Origin: Specibacter cremeus
GTDB taxonomy: Bacteria; Actinomycetota; Actinomycetes; Actinomycetales; Micrococcaceae
DNA: 64,000 nucleotides
Direction: 5' to 3'
Assembly: GCF_003946885.1 (NCBI RefSeq)
Contig: NZ_RWKQ01000023.1
Span: forward strand, 869 to 64,868
The notes below the pieces were generated by a model that did no database searches, was not told the DNA's origin, and saw only the letters and a list, made by a program, of their open reading frames with translations. Positions 27,496 to 34,713 of the stretch are shown in pieces; position 1 is the first letter of the stretch, and each line of letters opens with the position of its first letter. The translations under genes were made by a program, and so were the position numbers.

Positions 27496-28935
27496 ATGAC
27501 GCGCGGTCGAGGAGGTGCTTGCGGGGCATTGGCCACCACTACAAACCGCGCTACCCGCTCTGTCGCGGACCGCCTGTCGTTCATCGTCGCCATCCGCGAC
27601 TTCGTCGACCGGGTCGCCAACAGTTCCCCCGCCCGGCTGGCCCTCATCGTGTTCGCCCTGGTCATCCTCGCGTTCACGCTCGTGCTCGGCCTGCCAATGT
27701 CCGCCGCCGACGGCAAGGCCACGGCCTTCCATGACGCCCTGTTCACGGCCGCCTCGGCCGTCTGCGTGACCGGGCTGACCACGGTGTCCACGGCGTTGCA
27801 CTGGTCGTTCTTCGGCCAGCTGGTCATCCTGATCGGCATCTTCGTCGGCGGCTTGGGCATCCTGACCCTGGCCTCGCTGATGTCCCTCATGGTCAGCAAG
27901 CGCCTGGGCGTGCGCGGCAAGCTCATCGCCCAGGAGGCCATGAACGCCGGCCGGCTCGGCGAGGTCGGCACGCTGCTGCGCATCGTCATCACCACCTCCG
28001 TGGCCGTCGAGCTGATCCTGGCGCTCGTGCTGGCGCCGCGCTTCCTGATCCTGGGCGAAACCCTGCCGCAGGCCATCTGGCATGCGGCGTTCTACTCGAT
28101 CTCCGCGTTCAACAACGCCGGCTTCACCCCGCACTCCGACGGCGTGGTGCCGTATGAGTCGGACCTGTGGGTCCTCATCCCGCTCATGGTGGGCGGCTTC
28201 ATCGGCTCGCTCGGCTTTCCCGTCATGATGGTGCTGCTGACCGCCCGCCACCACGTGCGCAGGTGGACGCTGCACGCGAAACTGACCGTCCAGGTCTCGC
28301 TCATGCTGCTCGCGGCCGGGGCCATCCTCTGGGGCGCGTTCGAGTGGACCAACCCGGCCACCATTGGCGGCATGAGCGTCGGGGACAAGATCACGCACTC
28401 CATCTTCGCCTCCGTCATGACCCGCTCGCTGGGCTTCAACCTGGTGAACATGGACTCCATGCACTCCTCCACCATGCTGCTCACGGACGCGCTCATGTTC
28501 GTTGGCGGCGGCTCCGCCTCAACGGCCGGCGGCATCAAGGTCACCACGCTGGCCGTCATGTTCCTGGCCATCGTGGCGGAGGGCCGCGGCGACAACGACG
28601 TGAAGGTGTACGGGCGCACCATCCCGCAGGGCACCATGCGCGTGGCCATCTCCGTCATCGTGATGGGTGCCACGTTCGTCATGGTCGCGACCGGGCTGCT
28701 GCTGGCCATCAGCGGCCAGAGCCTGGACCGCGTGTTGTTCGAGACGATTTCCGCCTTTGCCACCGTGGGACTGAGCACGGGGCTCAGCGGCGAGCTGCCG
28801 CCGTCGGGCGTGTATGTGCTCGCCGCCATGATGTTCTTCGGCCGCGTCGGCTCCATCACACTGGCCGCCGCGCTGGCCCTGCGCCAACGCCGCCAGCTGT
28901 ACCACTACCCGGAAGAAAGGCCGATCATTGGCTGA
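27496..28935 (+). CDS. Potassium channel subunit, TrkH/KtrB family
   Basis: The 479-residue membrane protein has the four pore-loop repeats of Trk/Ktr channels: CVTGLTTV, FNNAGFTPHSDG, TRSLGFNLV and TVGLSTGLSG. The third, with TRSLGFN, is typical. Length fits KtrB more than TrkH. I use the ATG at 27496; a TTG at 27529 further from an AGGAGG site is the alternative. Upstream in-frame codons overlap the divergent AcuC gene and are not used. It ends overlapping the regulatory subunit by 8 bp. Confidence 0.9.
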   Translation: MTRGRGGACGALATTTNRATRSVADRLSFIVAIRDFVDRVANSSPARLALIVFALVILAFTLVLGLPMSAADGKATAFHDALFTAASAVCVTGLTTVSTALHWSFFGQLVILIGIFVGGLGILTLASLMSLMVSKRLGVRGKLIAQEAMNAGRLGEVGTLLRIVITTSVAVELILALVLAPRFLILGETLPQAIWHAAFYSISAFNNAGFTPHSDGVVPYESDLWVLIPLMVGGFIGSLGFPVMMVLLTARHHVRRWTLHAKLTVQVSLMLLAAGAILWGAFEWTNPATIGGMSVGDKITHSIFASVMTRSLGFNLVNMDSMHSSTMLLTDALMFVGGGSASTAGGIKVTTLAVMFLAIVAEGRGDNDVKVYGRTIPQGTMRVAISVIVMGATFVMVATGLLLAISGQSLDRVLFETISAFATVGLSTGLSGELPPSGVYVLAAMMFFGRVGSITLAAALALRQRRQLYHYPEERPIIG

Positions 28936-29614
28936 CAAACCCACCTCCAGCAACCGTCCGCCGCACAACGCCCCCGTGCTTGTCATCGGCCTGGGCCGCT
29001 TCGGTTCGGCCACGGCCGCGCAACTGGTCAAGCAGGGCCGGGAAGTGCTGGCGATCGAACGCGACCCGGCGCTCGTGCAGAAGTGGGCCGGGGCGCTCAC
29101 GCACGTGGTGGAGGCCGACGCGACCAACATCGACGCGCTGCGGCAACTCGGCGCACAGGACTTCAGCTCCGCCGTCGTCGGCGTCGGCACCTCGATCGAG
29201 TCAAGCGTGCTCATCACCGTCAACCTGGTGGACCTGGGCATCGAGCACCTGTGGGTCAAGGCGATCACGCACTCGCACGGCAAGATCCTGACCCGCATCG
29301 GCGCCAACCATGTCATCTACCCGGAGGCCGACGCCGGCGTGCGCGCCGCGCACCTGGTGGGCGGGCGCATGCTGGACTTCATCGAGTTCGACGACGACTT
29401 CGCGATCGTGAAGATGTACCCGCCGAAGGAGACACAGGGGTTCACGCTGGAGCAGTCGAAGGTGCGCTCCAAGTACGGCATCACCGTGGTGGGCGTGAAG
29501 AGCCCGGGCGAGGATTTCACGTACGCGCAGCCGGACACGCGGGTCTCCAGCCGCGACATGCTGATCGTCTCCGGCCACGTCGACCTGCTCGAACGGTTCG
29601 CGGCCCGGCCCTGA
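28928..29614 (+). CDS. Potassium channel regulatory subunit, TrkA/KtrA family
   Basis: The 228-residue cytoplasmic protein has a single RCK_N Rossmann domain (VLVIGLGRFGSATA, residue 16) and an RCK_C domain (from about residue 145). It uses a TTG start at 28928, placed after GAAAGG at 28915 and overlapping the channel stop. It forms the gating ring for the KtrB-type channel, binding nucleotides and c-di-AMP in known homologues. One RCK domain pair matches KtrA rather than the tandem TrkA of E. coli. Confidence 0.9.
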   Translation: MADKPTSSNRPPHNAPVLVIGLGRFGSATAAQLVKQGREVLAIERDPALVQKWAGALTHVVEADATNIDALRQLGAQDFSSAVVGVGTSIESSVLITVNLVDLGIEHLWVKAITHSHGKILTRIGANHVIYPEADAGVRAAHLVGGRMLDFIEFDDDFAIVKMYPPKETQGFTLEQSKVRSKYGITVVGVKSPGEDFTYAQPDTRVSSRDMLIVSGHVDLLERFAARP

Positions 29615-29666
29615 CCTCACGTTTGTCGGCCCGCCGGCGTCTACCTGTCACAGGAAGGGAGACATC

Positions 29667-30161
29667 ATGCAGCACGGCATCATCGACTCGCCGCTGGGCC
29701 CGCTCACGGCGGTGAGGAACGACGGCGGTGTGTGCGCCCTGTACATGGCGCGGCACGTGCGTCGGCCGGGTCGGGAGACGATGGGTGAACGCTCGGATGG
29801 GGCGTTCGCCGACGTGGCCGAACAGCTCGCCGAGTACTTCGCCCGCGAACGGCGCACCTTCGACCTTCCGCTGGCGCCCGTGGGGAACCCGTTCCAGCAG
29901 CGTGTGTGGGCGGCGCTGCGACTGATCCCGTACGGCACGACGTGCAGCTATGGCGACCTGGCCGCGTCCCTGGGCGACCGGTCCATGGCGCAGGCCGTCG
30001 GGTCGGCGAACGGGCGGAACCCGATCAGCATCATCGTCCCCTGCCACCGGGTGGTCGGCGCGGACGGGTCCCTGGTGGGCTACGCCGGCGGCTTGGACCG
30101 CAAGCAGTTCCTGCTCGAGCTGGAGGATCCCAGGCGGACCCACACCGAGGCGTTGTTTTGA
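29667..30161 (+). CDS. ogt: Methylated-DNA-protein cysteine methyltransferase
   Basis: The 164-residue Ogt-type suicide protein transfers the alkyl group of O6-methylguanine to its active-site Cys in VPCHRVVGADG (about residue 126). The DNA-binding helix-turn-helix reads PYGTTCSYGDLAASLG. AGGAAGGGAG precedes the ATG. It is the first gene of a three-gene operon with an ECF sigma factor and a second, longer methyltransferase. Confidence 0.93.
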   Translation: MQHGIIDSPLGPLTAVRNDGGVCALYMARHVRRPGRETMGERSDGAFADVAEQLAEYFARERRTFDLPLAPVGNPFQQRVWAALRLIPYGTTCSYGDLAASLGDRSMAQAVGSANGRNPISIIVPCHRVVGADGSLVGYAGGLDRKQFLLELEDPRRTHTEALF

Positions 30162-30727
30162 CGCCCGCTCCCACGCTGCCGCCCTTCGAATTCGTCGTCG
30201 AGGCCCATGGTGCCGCCGTGTTGCGCGTGTGCCGGGCCCTGGTGGGGGTCCAGGACGCCGACGACGTGTGGCAGGAGACGTTCCTGGCCGCGCTGCGCGC
30301 CTACCCGGAGTCCGCCGGGGTGCGCAACCGTGAGGCCTGGCTCGTCACGATCGCCCGGAACAAGGCCACCGACCACCACCGCAAGGCCGGCCGGCTGCCG
30401 GTGCCGGTCGATCACCAGGCCGTCGCGGGTCTCGATTCCGGGGTGCCGGCCCCAGGCGTTCCGCGGCCGGCGGCGGGCGGCGATGACGCCGTCGTCCGCG
30501 CCGTGGCCGCCGGTGAGACGGCCACCGTCCTGTGGGCGGCGATCGGCGCGCTGCCGCCCAGGCAGCGCGAGGCGGTCGTGTACCACCACCTGGCCGGCCT
30601 GCCCCATGCCGAGGCGGCCACATTGATGGGCGGCAACGCGGCCGCCGCCCGGCGCGCGGCGGCGGACGGCATGAGGTCCTTGCGCGCGGCGCTGCAGGGC
30701 ACGGGATTCGACGGGAAGGATGTGTGA
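30158..30727 (+). CDS. ECF-type RNA polymerase sigma factor
   Basis: The 189-residue protein has region 2 (FVVEAHGAAVLRVCRALVG, DDVWQETFLAALRAYP, about residues 10-50) and region 4 (ALPPRQREAVVYHHLAGLPHAEAA, split here into ALPPRQREAVVYHH and LAGLPHAEAA, about 130-155). The TTG at 30158 overlaps the ogt stop and follows GAGG by 7 bases; no ATG fits. It overlaps the next gene as TGATG. No separate anti-sigma gene is visible. Co-transcription with two alkyltransferases suggests a DNA-alkylation response sigma. Confidence 0.87.
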   Translation: MTPAPTLPPFEFVVEAHGAAVLRVCRALVGVQDADDVWQETFLAALRAYPESAGVRNREAWLVTIARNKATDHHRKAGRLPVPVDHQAVAGLDSGVPAPGVPRPAAGGDDAVVRAVAAGETATVLWAAIGALPPRQREAVVYHHLAGLPHAEAATLMGGNAAAARRAAADGMRSLRAALQGTGFDGKDV

Positions 30728-31341
30728 TGGCACGGTTGCCGATTGAGCTTGCCGACCTGGCCGCGGGCGAGGACGCGTCACTGCACCGGCTGCGCGCCTT
30801 GTTGGGTGCCGCGGCGGGGGCCCAGGGCCTGGTCGATGTGGCGTACCGCGTGGTCGACTCCCCCGTGGGCCCGCTGCTGCTGGCCGGTACGGAGGCCGGG
30901 CTGGTGCGGGTCGCGTTCGAACGGGAGGGGCACGACGACGTGCTGGAGTTCCTGTCCGCCGCGATCAGCCCGCGGGTGCTGGCCGAGCCGGCGCGGCTCG
31001 ACCCGGCGGCCCGGGAACTGGACGAGTACTTCGCCGGCCGGCGGCAGGTGTTCGACCTGCCGCTGGACTTCCGGCTGGCCACCGGGTTCCGCCGCGAGGT
31101 CCTGGCCCACCTGCCCGAGATCGGCTACGGGCACACGGCCAGCTACGCGGGCGTGGCCGCCCTGACGTCCAGCCCGCGGGCCGTCCGGGCCGTGGGGACC
31201 GCCTGCGCCCGGAACCCGCTGCCCCTGGTCGTGCCGTGCCACCGCGTGGTCCGGGCCGACGGCAGCCCGGGCGGCTACGTGGGCGGGGCGGACGCGAAAT
31301 CCCTGCTGCTGCGCTTCGAGGCCGGGCGCCTGCGCCCGTAG
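30727..31341 (+). CDS. Second methylated-DNA-protein cysteine methyltransferase with N-terminal extension
   Basis: The 204-residue protein has a C-terminal Ogt domain with the PCHRVVRADG active-site motif (about residue 166). The N-terminus (LADLAAGEDASLHRLRALLGAAAG, read as LADLAAGEDASL and HRLRALLG) adds about 35 residues before the first methyltransferase strand VDVAYRVVDSPVGPLLLAG. It overlaps the sigma gene by one A (TGATG). The extension is where an anti-sigma-like contact could sit, which is inference from gene order only. Confidence 0.88.
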   Translation: MARLPIELADLAAGEDASLHRLRALLGAAAGAQGLVDVAYRVVDSPVGPLLLAGTEAGLVRVAFEREGHDDVLEFLSAAISPRVLAEPARLDPAARELDEYFAGRRQVFDLPLDFRLATGFRREVLAHLPEIGYGHTASYAGVAALTSSPRAVRAVGTACARNPLPLVVPCHRVVRADGSPGGYVGGADAKSLLLRFEAGRLRP

Positions 31342-31344
31342 CGG

Positions 31345-32178
31345 TCAGGCCCCCAACTCGGCCGTGATCTGGGCGGCGCGGGCGGCGGCGGCACGGGCCC
31401 CGGCGGCCACGATGCCCGGCAGACCCTGCGCGTCGAACGTGGCGATGGCCTGCTCCGTGGTGCCGTTGGGGCTGGTGACGCCCCGGCGCAACGCCGTCGC
31501 GTCGGCGCCCGGCTCGGCCAGCATGAGGCCCGCCCCGGCCACGGTCTCGCGGGCCAGCACGGCCGCGATGCCCTCGTCGAGGCCGAACCCGACGGCCGCG
31601 GCGGCCATGGCCTCGGCCAGGTAGAACGCGTAGGCGGGGCCGGAACCGCTGATGGCGGACACGGCGTCCTGCTGCTCCTCCGGCACATCCAGCACGATCC
31701 CGGCCCCGTCGAAGATCTGGTGTGCGGCGGCCAGGTGGGAGGCGGCGGCGTGCGTGCCGGCGGACAGTGCCACGACACCGCGGCCCACCGTCAGGGGCGT
31801 GTTCGGCATGGATCGCACGACCGGCTGGCCAGGGCGCAGCGCCGCCTCCAGCTGCGCCACGGACACGGCGGCCGCCACGCTGACGACGACGGCGCCCGGC
31901 TCGAGCGCGTCGGCCACCTCCCGGCACAGGGCCGCGATGCCGACCGGCTTGACGGCCAGGATGACGACGGCGGCGCCCACGACGGCCTGGACATTGGCCT
32001 GGTCGTCCTCCTGGGAGGCGATCGCCGTGACCCCGTGGCGCTGGGCCAGCTCGTTGGCGCGTTCCGGCCGGCGCACCGTGACGACGACGTTCGTGGGGTC
32101 GGTCCCGGCGGACAGCAGGCCGGTCAGGATGGCTTCGCCCATGGAGCCGCAGCCGAGGAATGCAATCTTTTTGCTCAT
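31345..32178 (-). CDS. proC: Pyrroline-5-carboxylate reductase
   Basis: The 277-residue enzyme makes proline from pyrroline-5-carboxylate with NAD(P)H. Visible are the Rossmann turn FLGCGSMGEAI (residue 7), ILAVKP (about 70), MPNTP (about 115) and the C-terminal helix ISGSGPAYAFYLAEAM with GVTSPNGTTEQAI. The ATG at 32178 is used because MSKKIAFLGCG is the family N-terminus; an upstream in-frame start adds a non-conserved 22 residues. Its gene ends 3 bp from the methyltransferase stop (convergent). Confidence 0.94.
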   Translation of the reverse strand: MSKKIAFLGCGSMGEAILTGLLSAGTDPTNVVVTVRRPERANELAQRHGVTAIASQEDDQANVQAVVGAAVVILAVKPVGIAALCREVADALEPGAVVVSVAAAVSVAQLEAALRPGQPVVRSMPNTPLTVGRGVVALSAGTHAAASHLAAAHQIFDGAGIVLDVPEEQQDAVSAISGSGPAYAFYLAEAMAAAAVGFGLDEGIAAVLARETVAGAGLMLAEPGADATALRRGVTSPNGTTEQAIATFDAQGLPGIVAAGARAAAARAAQITAELGA

Positions 32179-32309
32179 GGCTCCATCTTTGACGGTGCGC
32201 CCCGGTGGTGGCAATCCGCCGCCGCACCGGAGGCGCGCACCCACCGATTGCCAGCCTTTTCCCAGCGTCGCGCAAGGCTTCGTTCAGAGTCGATCCATAG
32301 AGTCATGAC

Positions 32310-32430
32310 TACCTCATAGAGGTGCGAGTGATGACGGATTGGAAGCCGGTTTCGGCTTCCCGTCCACGCGCCGGAGACCGGGCAGTGATTCCCCCAAGAG
32401 CTGGCCCCGTCTCCGGCGCCCTCTCATTTA
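32310..32430 (+). ncRNA. Candidate structured RNA, copy A
   Basis: Copy A starts with a 25-base head (32310-32334) shared almost identically with copy B. An 8-bp hairpin with a 4-base loop follows (GGAAGCCG 32341-32348, complement 32353-32360), then an 11-bp stem (32368-32378 with 32409-32419). The loop of the second stem includes five consecutive C (32391-32395). It ends with CTCATTTA. No open frame fits. It may be a small RNA with a C-rich loop and terminator, read on the + strand. Confidence 0.5.
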
Positions 32431-32570
32431 AGCGGCCATCCATGTGAATGCCGGCCTGGGCGTCGACACGCGCATGGACATCCACTCTCGTTTACTGGCA
32501 CTGTTCGATTAATGGGGAACACCCAGCTTCCACTCCGGCGATTCCCAACGTGAGCCCCTAATGTTTTAGT

Positions 32571-32695
32571 TACCTCATAAAAGGTGCGAGTGATGATCGG
32601 ACTGGTCCTGTCCTGAGAACCAGTCAAATCGCCGGAGAACTCGCCAGCGTTTCCCCCCATCCGCTGGCCATATGTTCTCCGGCGATTTCGCTTTT
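32571..32695 (+). ncRNA. Candidate structured RNA, copy B
   Basis: Copy B repeats the head at 32571-32596, with one extra A and two substitutions relative to copy A. Its 7-bp hairpin is 32600-32606/32619-32625, and its large 15-bp stem is 32626-32640/32674-32688. A 7-bp inner stem (GCCAGCG 32643-32649) surrounds a 12-base loop containing six C (32653-32658). It ends CGCTTTTAA, a good U-tract. Structure is conserved although loop and stem sequences differ from copy A, as expected for a functional RNA. Confidence 0.55.
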
Positions 32696-32704
32696 AAGGC
32701 CCGT

Positions 32705-32850
32705 CGGTGATTGAGCCTGCCACGGGTCTCGACAAGCTCGACCACCGGTGATTGAGCCTGTCGAAATCACGGGGTCTCGACAAGCTCGACCACCGGTGAT
32801 TGAGCCTGTCACGGGTCTCGACGAGCTCGACCACCGCAGCTCGACCACCG
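32705..32850. repeat. Three-copy tandem array of a dispersed intergenic repeat
   Basis: Copies at 32705-32745, 32746-32793 and 32794-32834 each begin CGGTGATTGAGCCTG and end GACAAGCTCGACCAC or GACGAGCTCGACCAC. Lengths are 41, 48 and 41 bp; a partial copy follows (32838-32850). Related single copies occur at 47799-47819 and, inside a coding region, at 55893-55921. The unit is partly palindromic (CTCGACAAGCTCGA). No cas genes and no unique spacers exist. Confidence 0.9.
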
Positions 32851-32854
32851 CACC

Positions 32855-33676
32855 CTACGGAAGCGTCTGGCCCAGGTGCACGCGGGCGAACTCGAGCGTC
32901 TCCGCCAGCCACTCCTCGCGTTGACCGGCGCCCTTGGCCTTGCGTGTGGAGATCTCGGCGACCACGGCGCCGTCGAACCCGTTGCCGGCCACATGGGCGA
33001 GCACCGCCGCGCAGGCCTGGTTGCCGTGGCCGGGGATCAGGTGCTGGTCCTTGCCGTTGGACGTGCCGTCGGTCAGGTGGATGTGCCGCAGCCGCTCGCC
33101 CAGCGACATGATCGCGTCCAGGCTGTTCGCCTCGGCTGTCGCGGCATGGGAGAAGTCCCACGTCACATCCGCGTAGTCGAGCGGCACCGGGTCCCAGTGC
33201 GGCAGGTACGCCAGCGCCTCGCGCCCGCGCACGCGCCACGGGTACATGTTCTCCACGGCGATGCGCACCCCGAACGTGTCGGCGATGTCGCGCACGCCGT
33301 GCGCGAACGTTTCGGCGTAGTCGTTCTGCCACCGGAACGGTGGATGGACGACGACGACGTCGGCACCCACCTCCACGGCCATCTGCGCCGAGCGCTGGAT
33401 CTTGTTCCAGGGGCTCCCCCACACCTGCTGTGTCAGCAGCAGGGTCGGGGCGTGGATGGCGAGGATCGGCTGGTCGTACCGCTCGGCCAGCTGCAGCAGG
33501 GCGTGCGCGTCCTGGCTCGTGCCGTTGTGCGTGACCAGCACCTCCACGCCGTCGTAGCCCAGGTCGGCGGCAACCGCGAACCCGTCGTGGACGGTCAGCG
33601 GGTACACCGAGGCGGTCGACAAGGCCACCGGGATGTCCCGGTGGCCGGAGGCTGGCGTCGAGGTTTCCATGCTCAC
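32855..33676 (-). CDS. Sugar phosphate isomerase/epimerase-like TIM barrel protein
   Basis: The 273-residue AP-endonuclease-2 fold protein has metal-site segments VLVTHNG, VHPPFRWQ, VENMYPWRV, DFSHAATAE and HIHLTDGTSNGKDQHLIPGHGN. The last, with paired His and Gly-His, is family-specific. It could act on inositol, sugars or cell-wall derivatives; no substrate is inferable. It overlaps the Ppx/GppA stop by 4 bp and its stop lies 4 bp from the tandem repeat array. Confidence 0.82.
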   Translation of the reverse strand: MSMETSTPASGHRDIPVALSTASVYPLTVHDGFAVAADLGYDGVEVLVTHNGTSQDAHALLQLAERYDQPILAIHAPTLLLTQQVWGSPWNKIQRSAQMAVEVGADVVVVHPPFRWQNDYAETFAHGVRDIADTFGVRIAVENMYPWRVRGREALAYLPHWDPVPLDYADVTWDFSHAATAEANSLDAIMSLGERLRHIHLTDGTSNGKDQHLIPGHGNQACAAVLAHVAGNGFDGAVVAEISTRKAKGAGQREEWLAETLEFARVHLGQTLP

Positions 33677-34662
33677 ACCGCCCGGGCGTTCTTCAGTTTC
33701 CGGGACACGTGCGCGGGCGGCTCCAGCGGACCTTCGAACATGAGCTGGTCGAGCCGGCGCAGGATGAGTCCCTCACGCAGCGCCCACGGGCTGATCTGCA
33801 GCGACTGGACCTTGAACAGTTCCAGCGCCGTCTGCGCCACCAGCGCCCCGGCCAGCACCTGCTTGGCCCGGGCGTGCGACACGCCGGGCAGGTGCAGGCG
33901 GTCGTCGGAGGACATGGCGGACAACCGCTGGCTCCACAAACCCAGGTCGGTCAGGTGCAGTTCGCGCCGCACATAAGGTCCCATGGCCGACGGCGCCGCG
34001 CCGGCAACGCGCGCCAGCGCCCGGAAAGACTTGGAGGAGCCGGTGACGACATTCGGCGCACCCAGCGCGCCGACCCGTGCCACGGGCTCCTTCAACGTCG
34101 CCTTGATGTGCCGGCGCAGCTCCTTGACGCTCTTGGCCGTCGGCGGGTCCCCCGCCAACCAGTCACGGGTCAGCCGTCCCGCCCCCAAGGGCACGGAATA
34201 GGCGACGTCGGGCAGCTCGTTGGCGCCCTGGGCGATCTCGAACGAGCCGCCGCCGATGTCCAGGTTCAGGATGGTTCCGGCGCCCCATCCGTGCCAGCGG
34301 CGGATGGCGAAGAACGTCATGGCCGACTCCTCCTCGCCGGTGAGCTCCGTCAGGCGCACGGTCGTCTCGTGCTGCACCCGCTCCAGCACGGCGGCACCGT
34401 TCGTCGATTCCCGGATCGCCGACGTGCAGAACGCCAGCAGGTCCTTGGCCTTGTGCTTGGCCGCAAACTCCCATGCCTCGAGGATGAACTCGATCAGCTC
34501 GTGCTGGCCGTCCTCGGTGATGTTGCCGTCCGCGTCCAGGTACGCGACCAGGCTCAAGGACCGCTTGTGCGACGCGTACGGCACGGGCATCGCGCCGGGC
34601 CGTGCGTCCACGAGCAGCAGGTGCACGGTGTTGGACCCGATGTCGAGTACGCCTAGTCTCAT
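33673..34662 (-). CDS. Ppx/GppA-family phosphatase
   Basis: The 329-residue ASKHA-fold protein begins MRLGVLDIGSNTVHLLLVDA, the exact family N-terminus, with EEE catalytic region and GGGSFEIAQG (about residue 140). Exopolyphosphatase or ppGpp pyrophosphatase activity is expected. I use the ATG at 34662 because of this N-terminus; an ATG at 34689 would add nine residues. It overlaps the isomerase gene and lies 51 bp downstream of topA on the same strand. Confidence 0.9.
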   Translation of the reverse strand: MRLGVLDIGSNTVHLLLVDARPGAMPVPYASHKRSLSLVAYLDADGNITEDGQHELIEFILEAWEFAAKHKAKDLLAFCTSAIRESTNGAAVLERVQHETTVRLTELTGEEESAMTFFAIRRWHGWGAGTILNLDIGGGSFEIAQGANELPDVAYSVPLGAGRLTRDWLAGDPPTAKSVKELRRHIKATLKEPVARVGALGAPNVVTGSSKSFRALARVAGAAPSAMGPYVRRELHLTDLGLWSQRLSAMSSDDRLHLPGVSHARAKQVLAGALVAQTALELFKVQSLQISPWALREGLILRRLDQLMFEGPLEPPAHVSRKLKNARAV

Positions 34663-34713
34663 GTGCCCATTATTGCGCGTCAGGGCCATCGTGACGTGCC
34701 GCTCCCGTGCCGG

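Noticed and set aside
29646-29652. TGTCACA as an ECF41-type -35 element
   Set aside because: No CGTC -10 lies 16 bases downstream; it overlaps the ogt ribosome-binding region.
32705-32850. CRISPR array
   Set aside because: Only three adjacent copies with no unique spacers and no cas genes.
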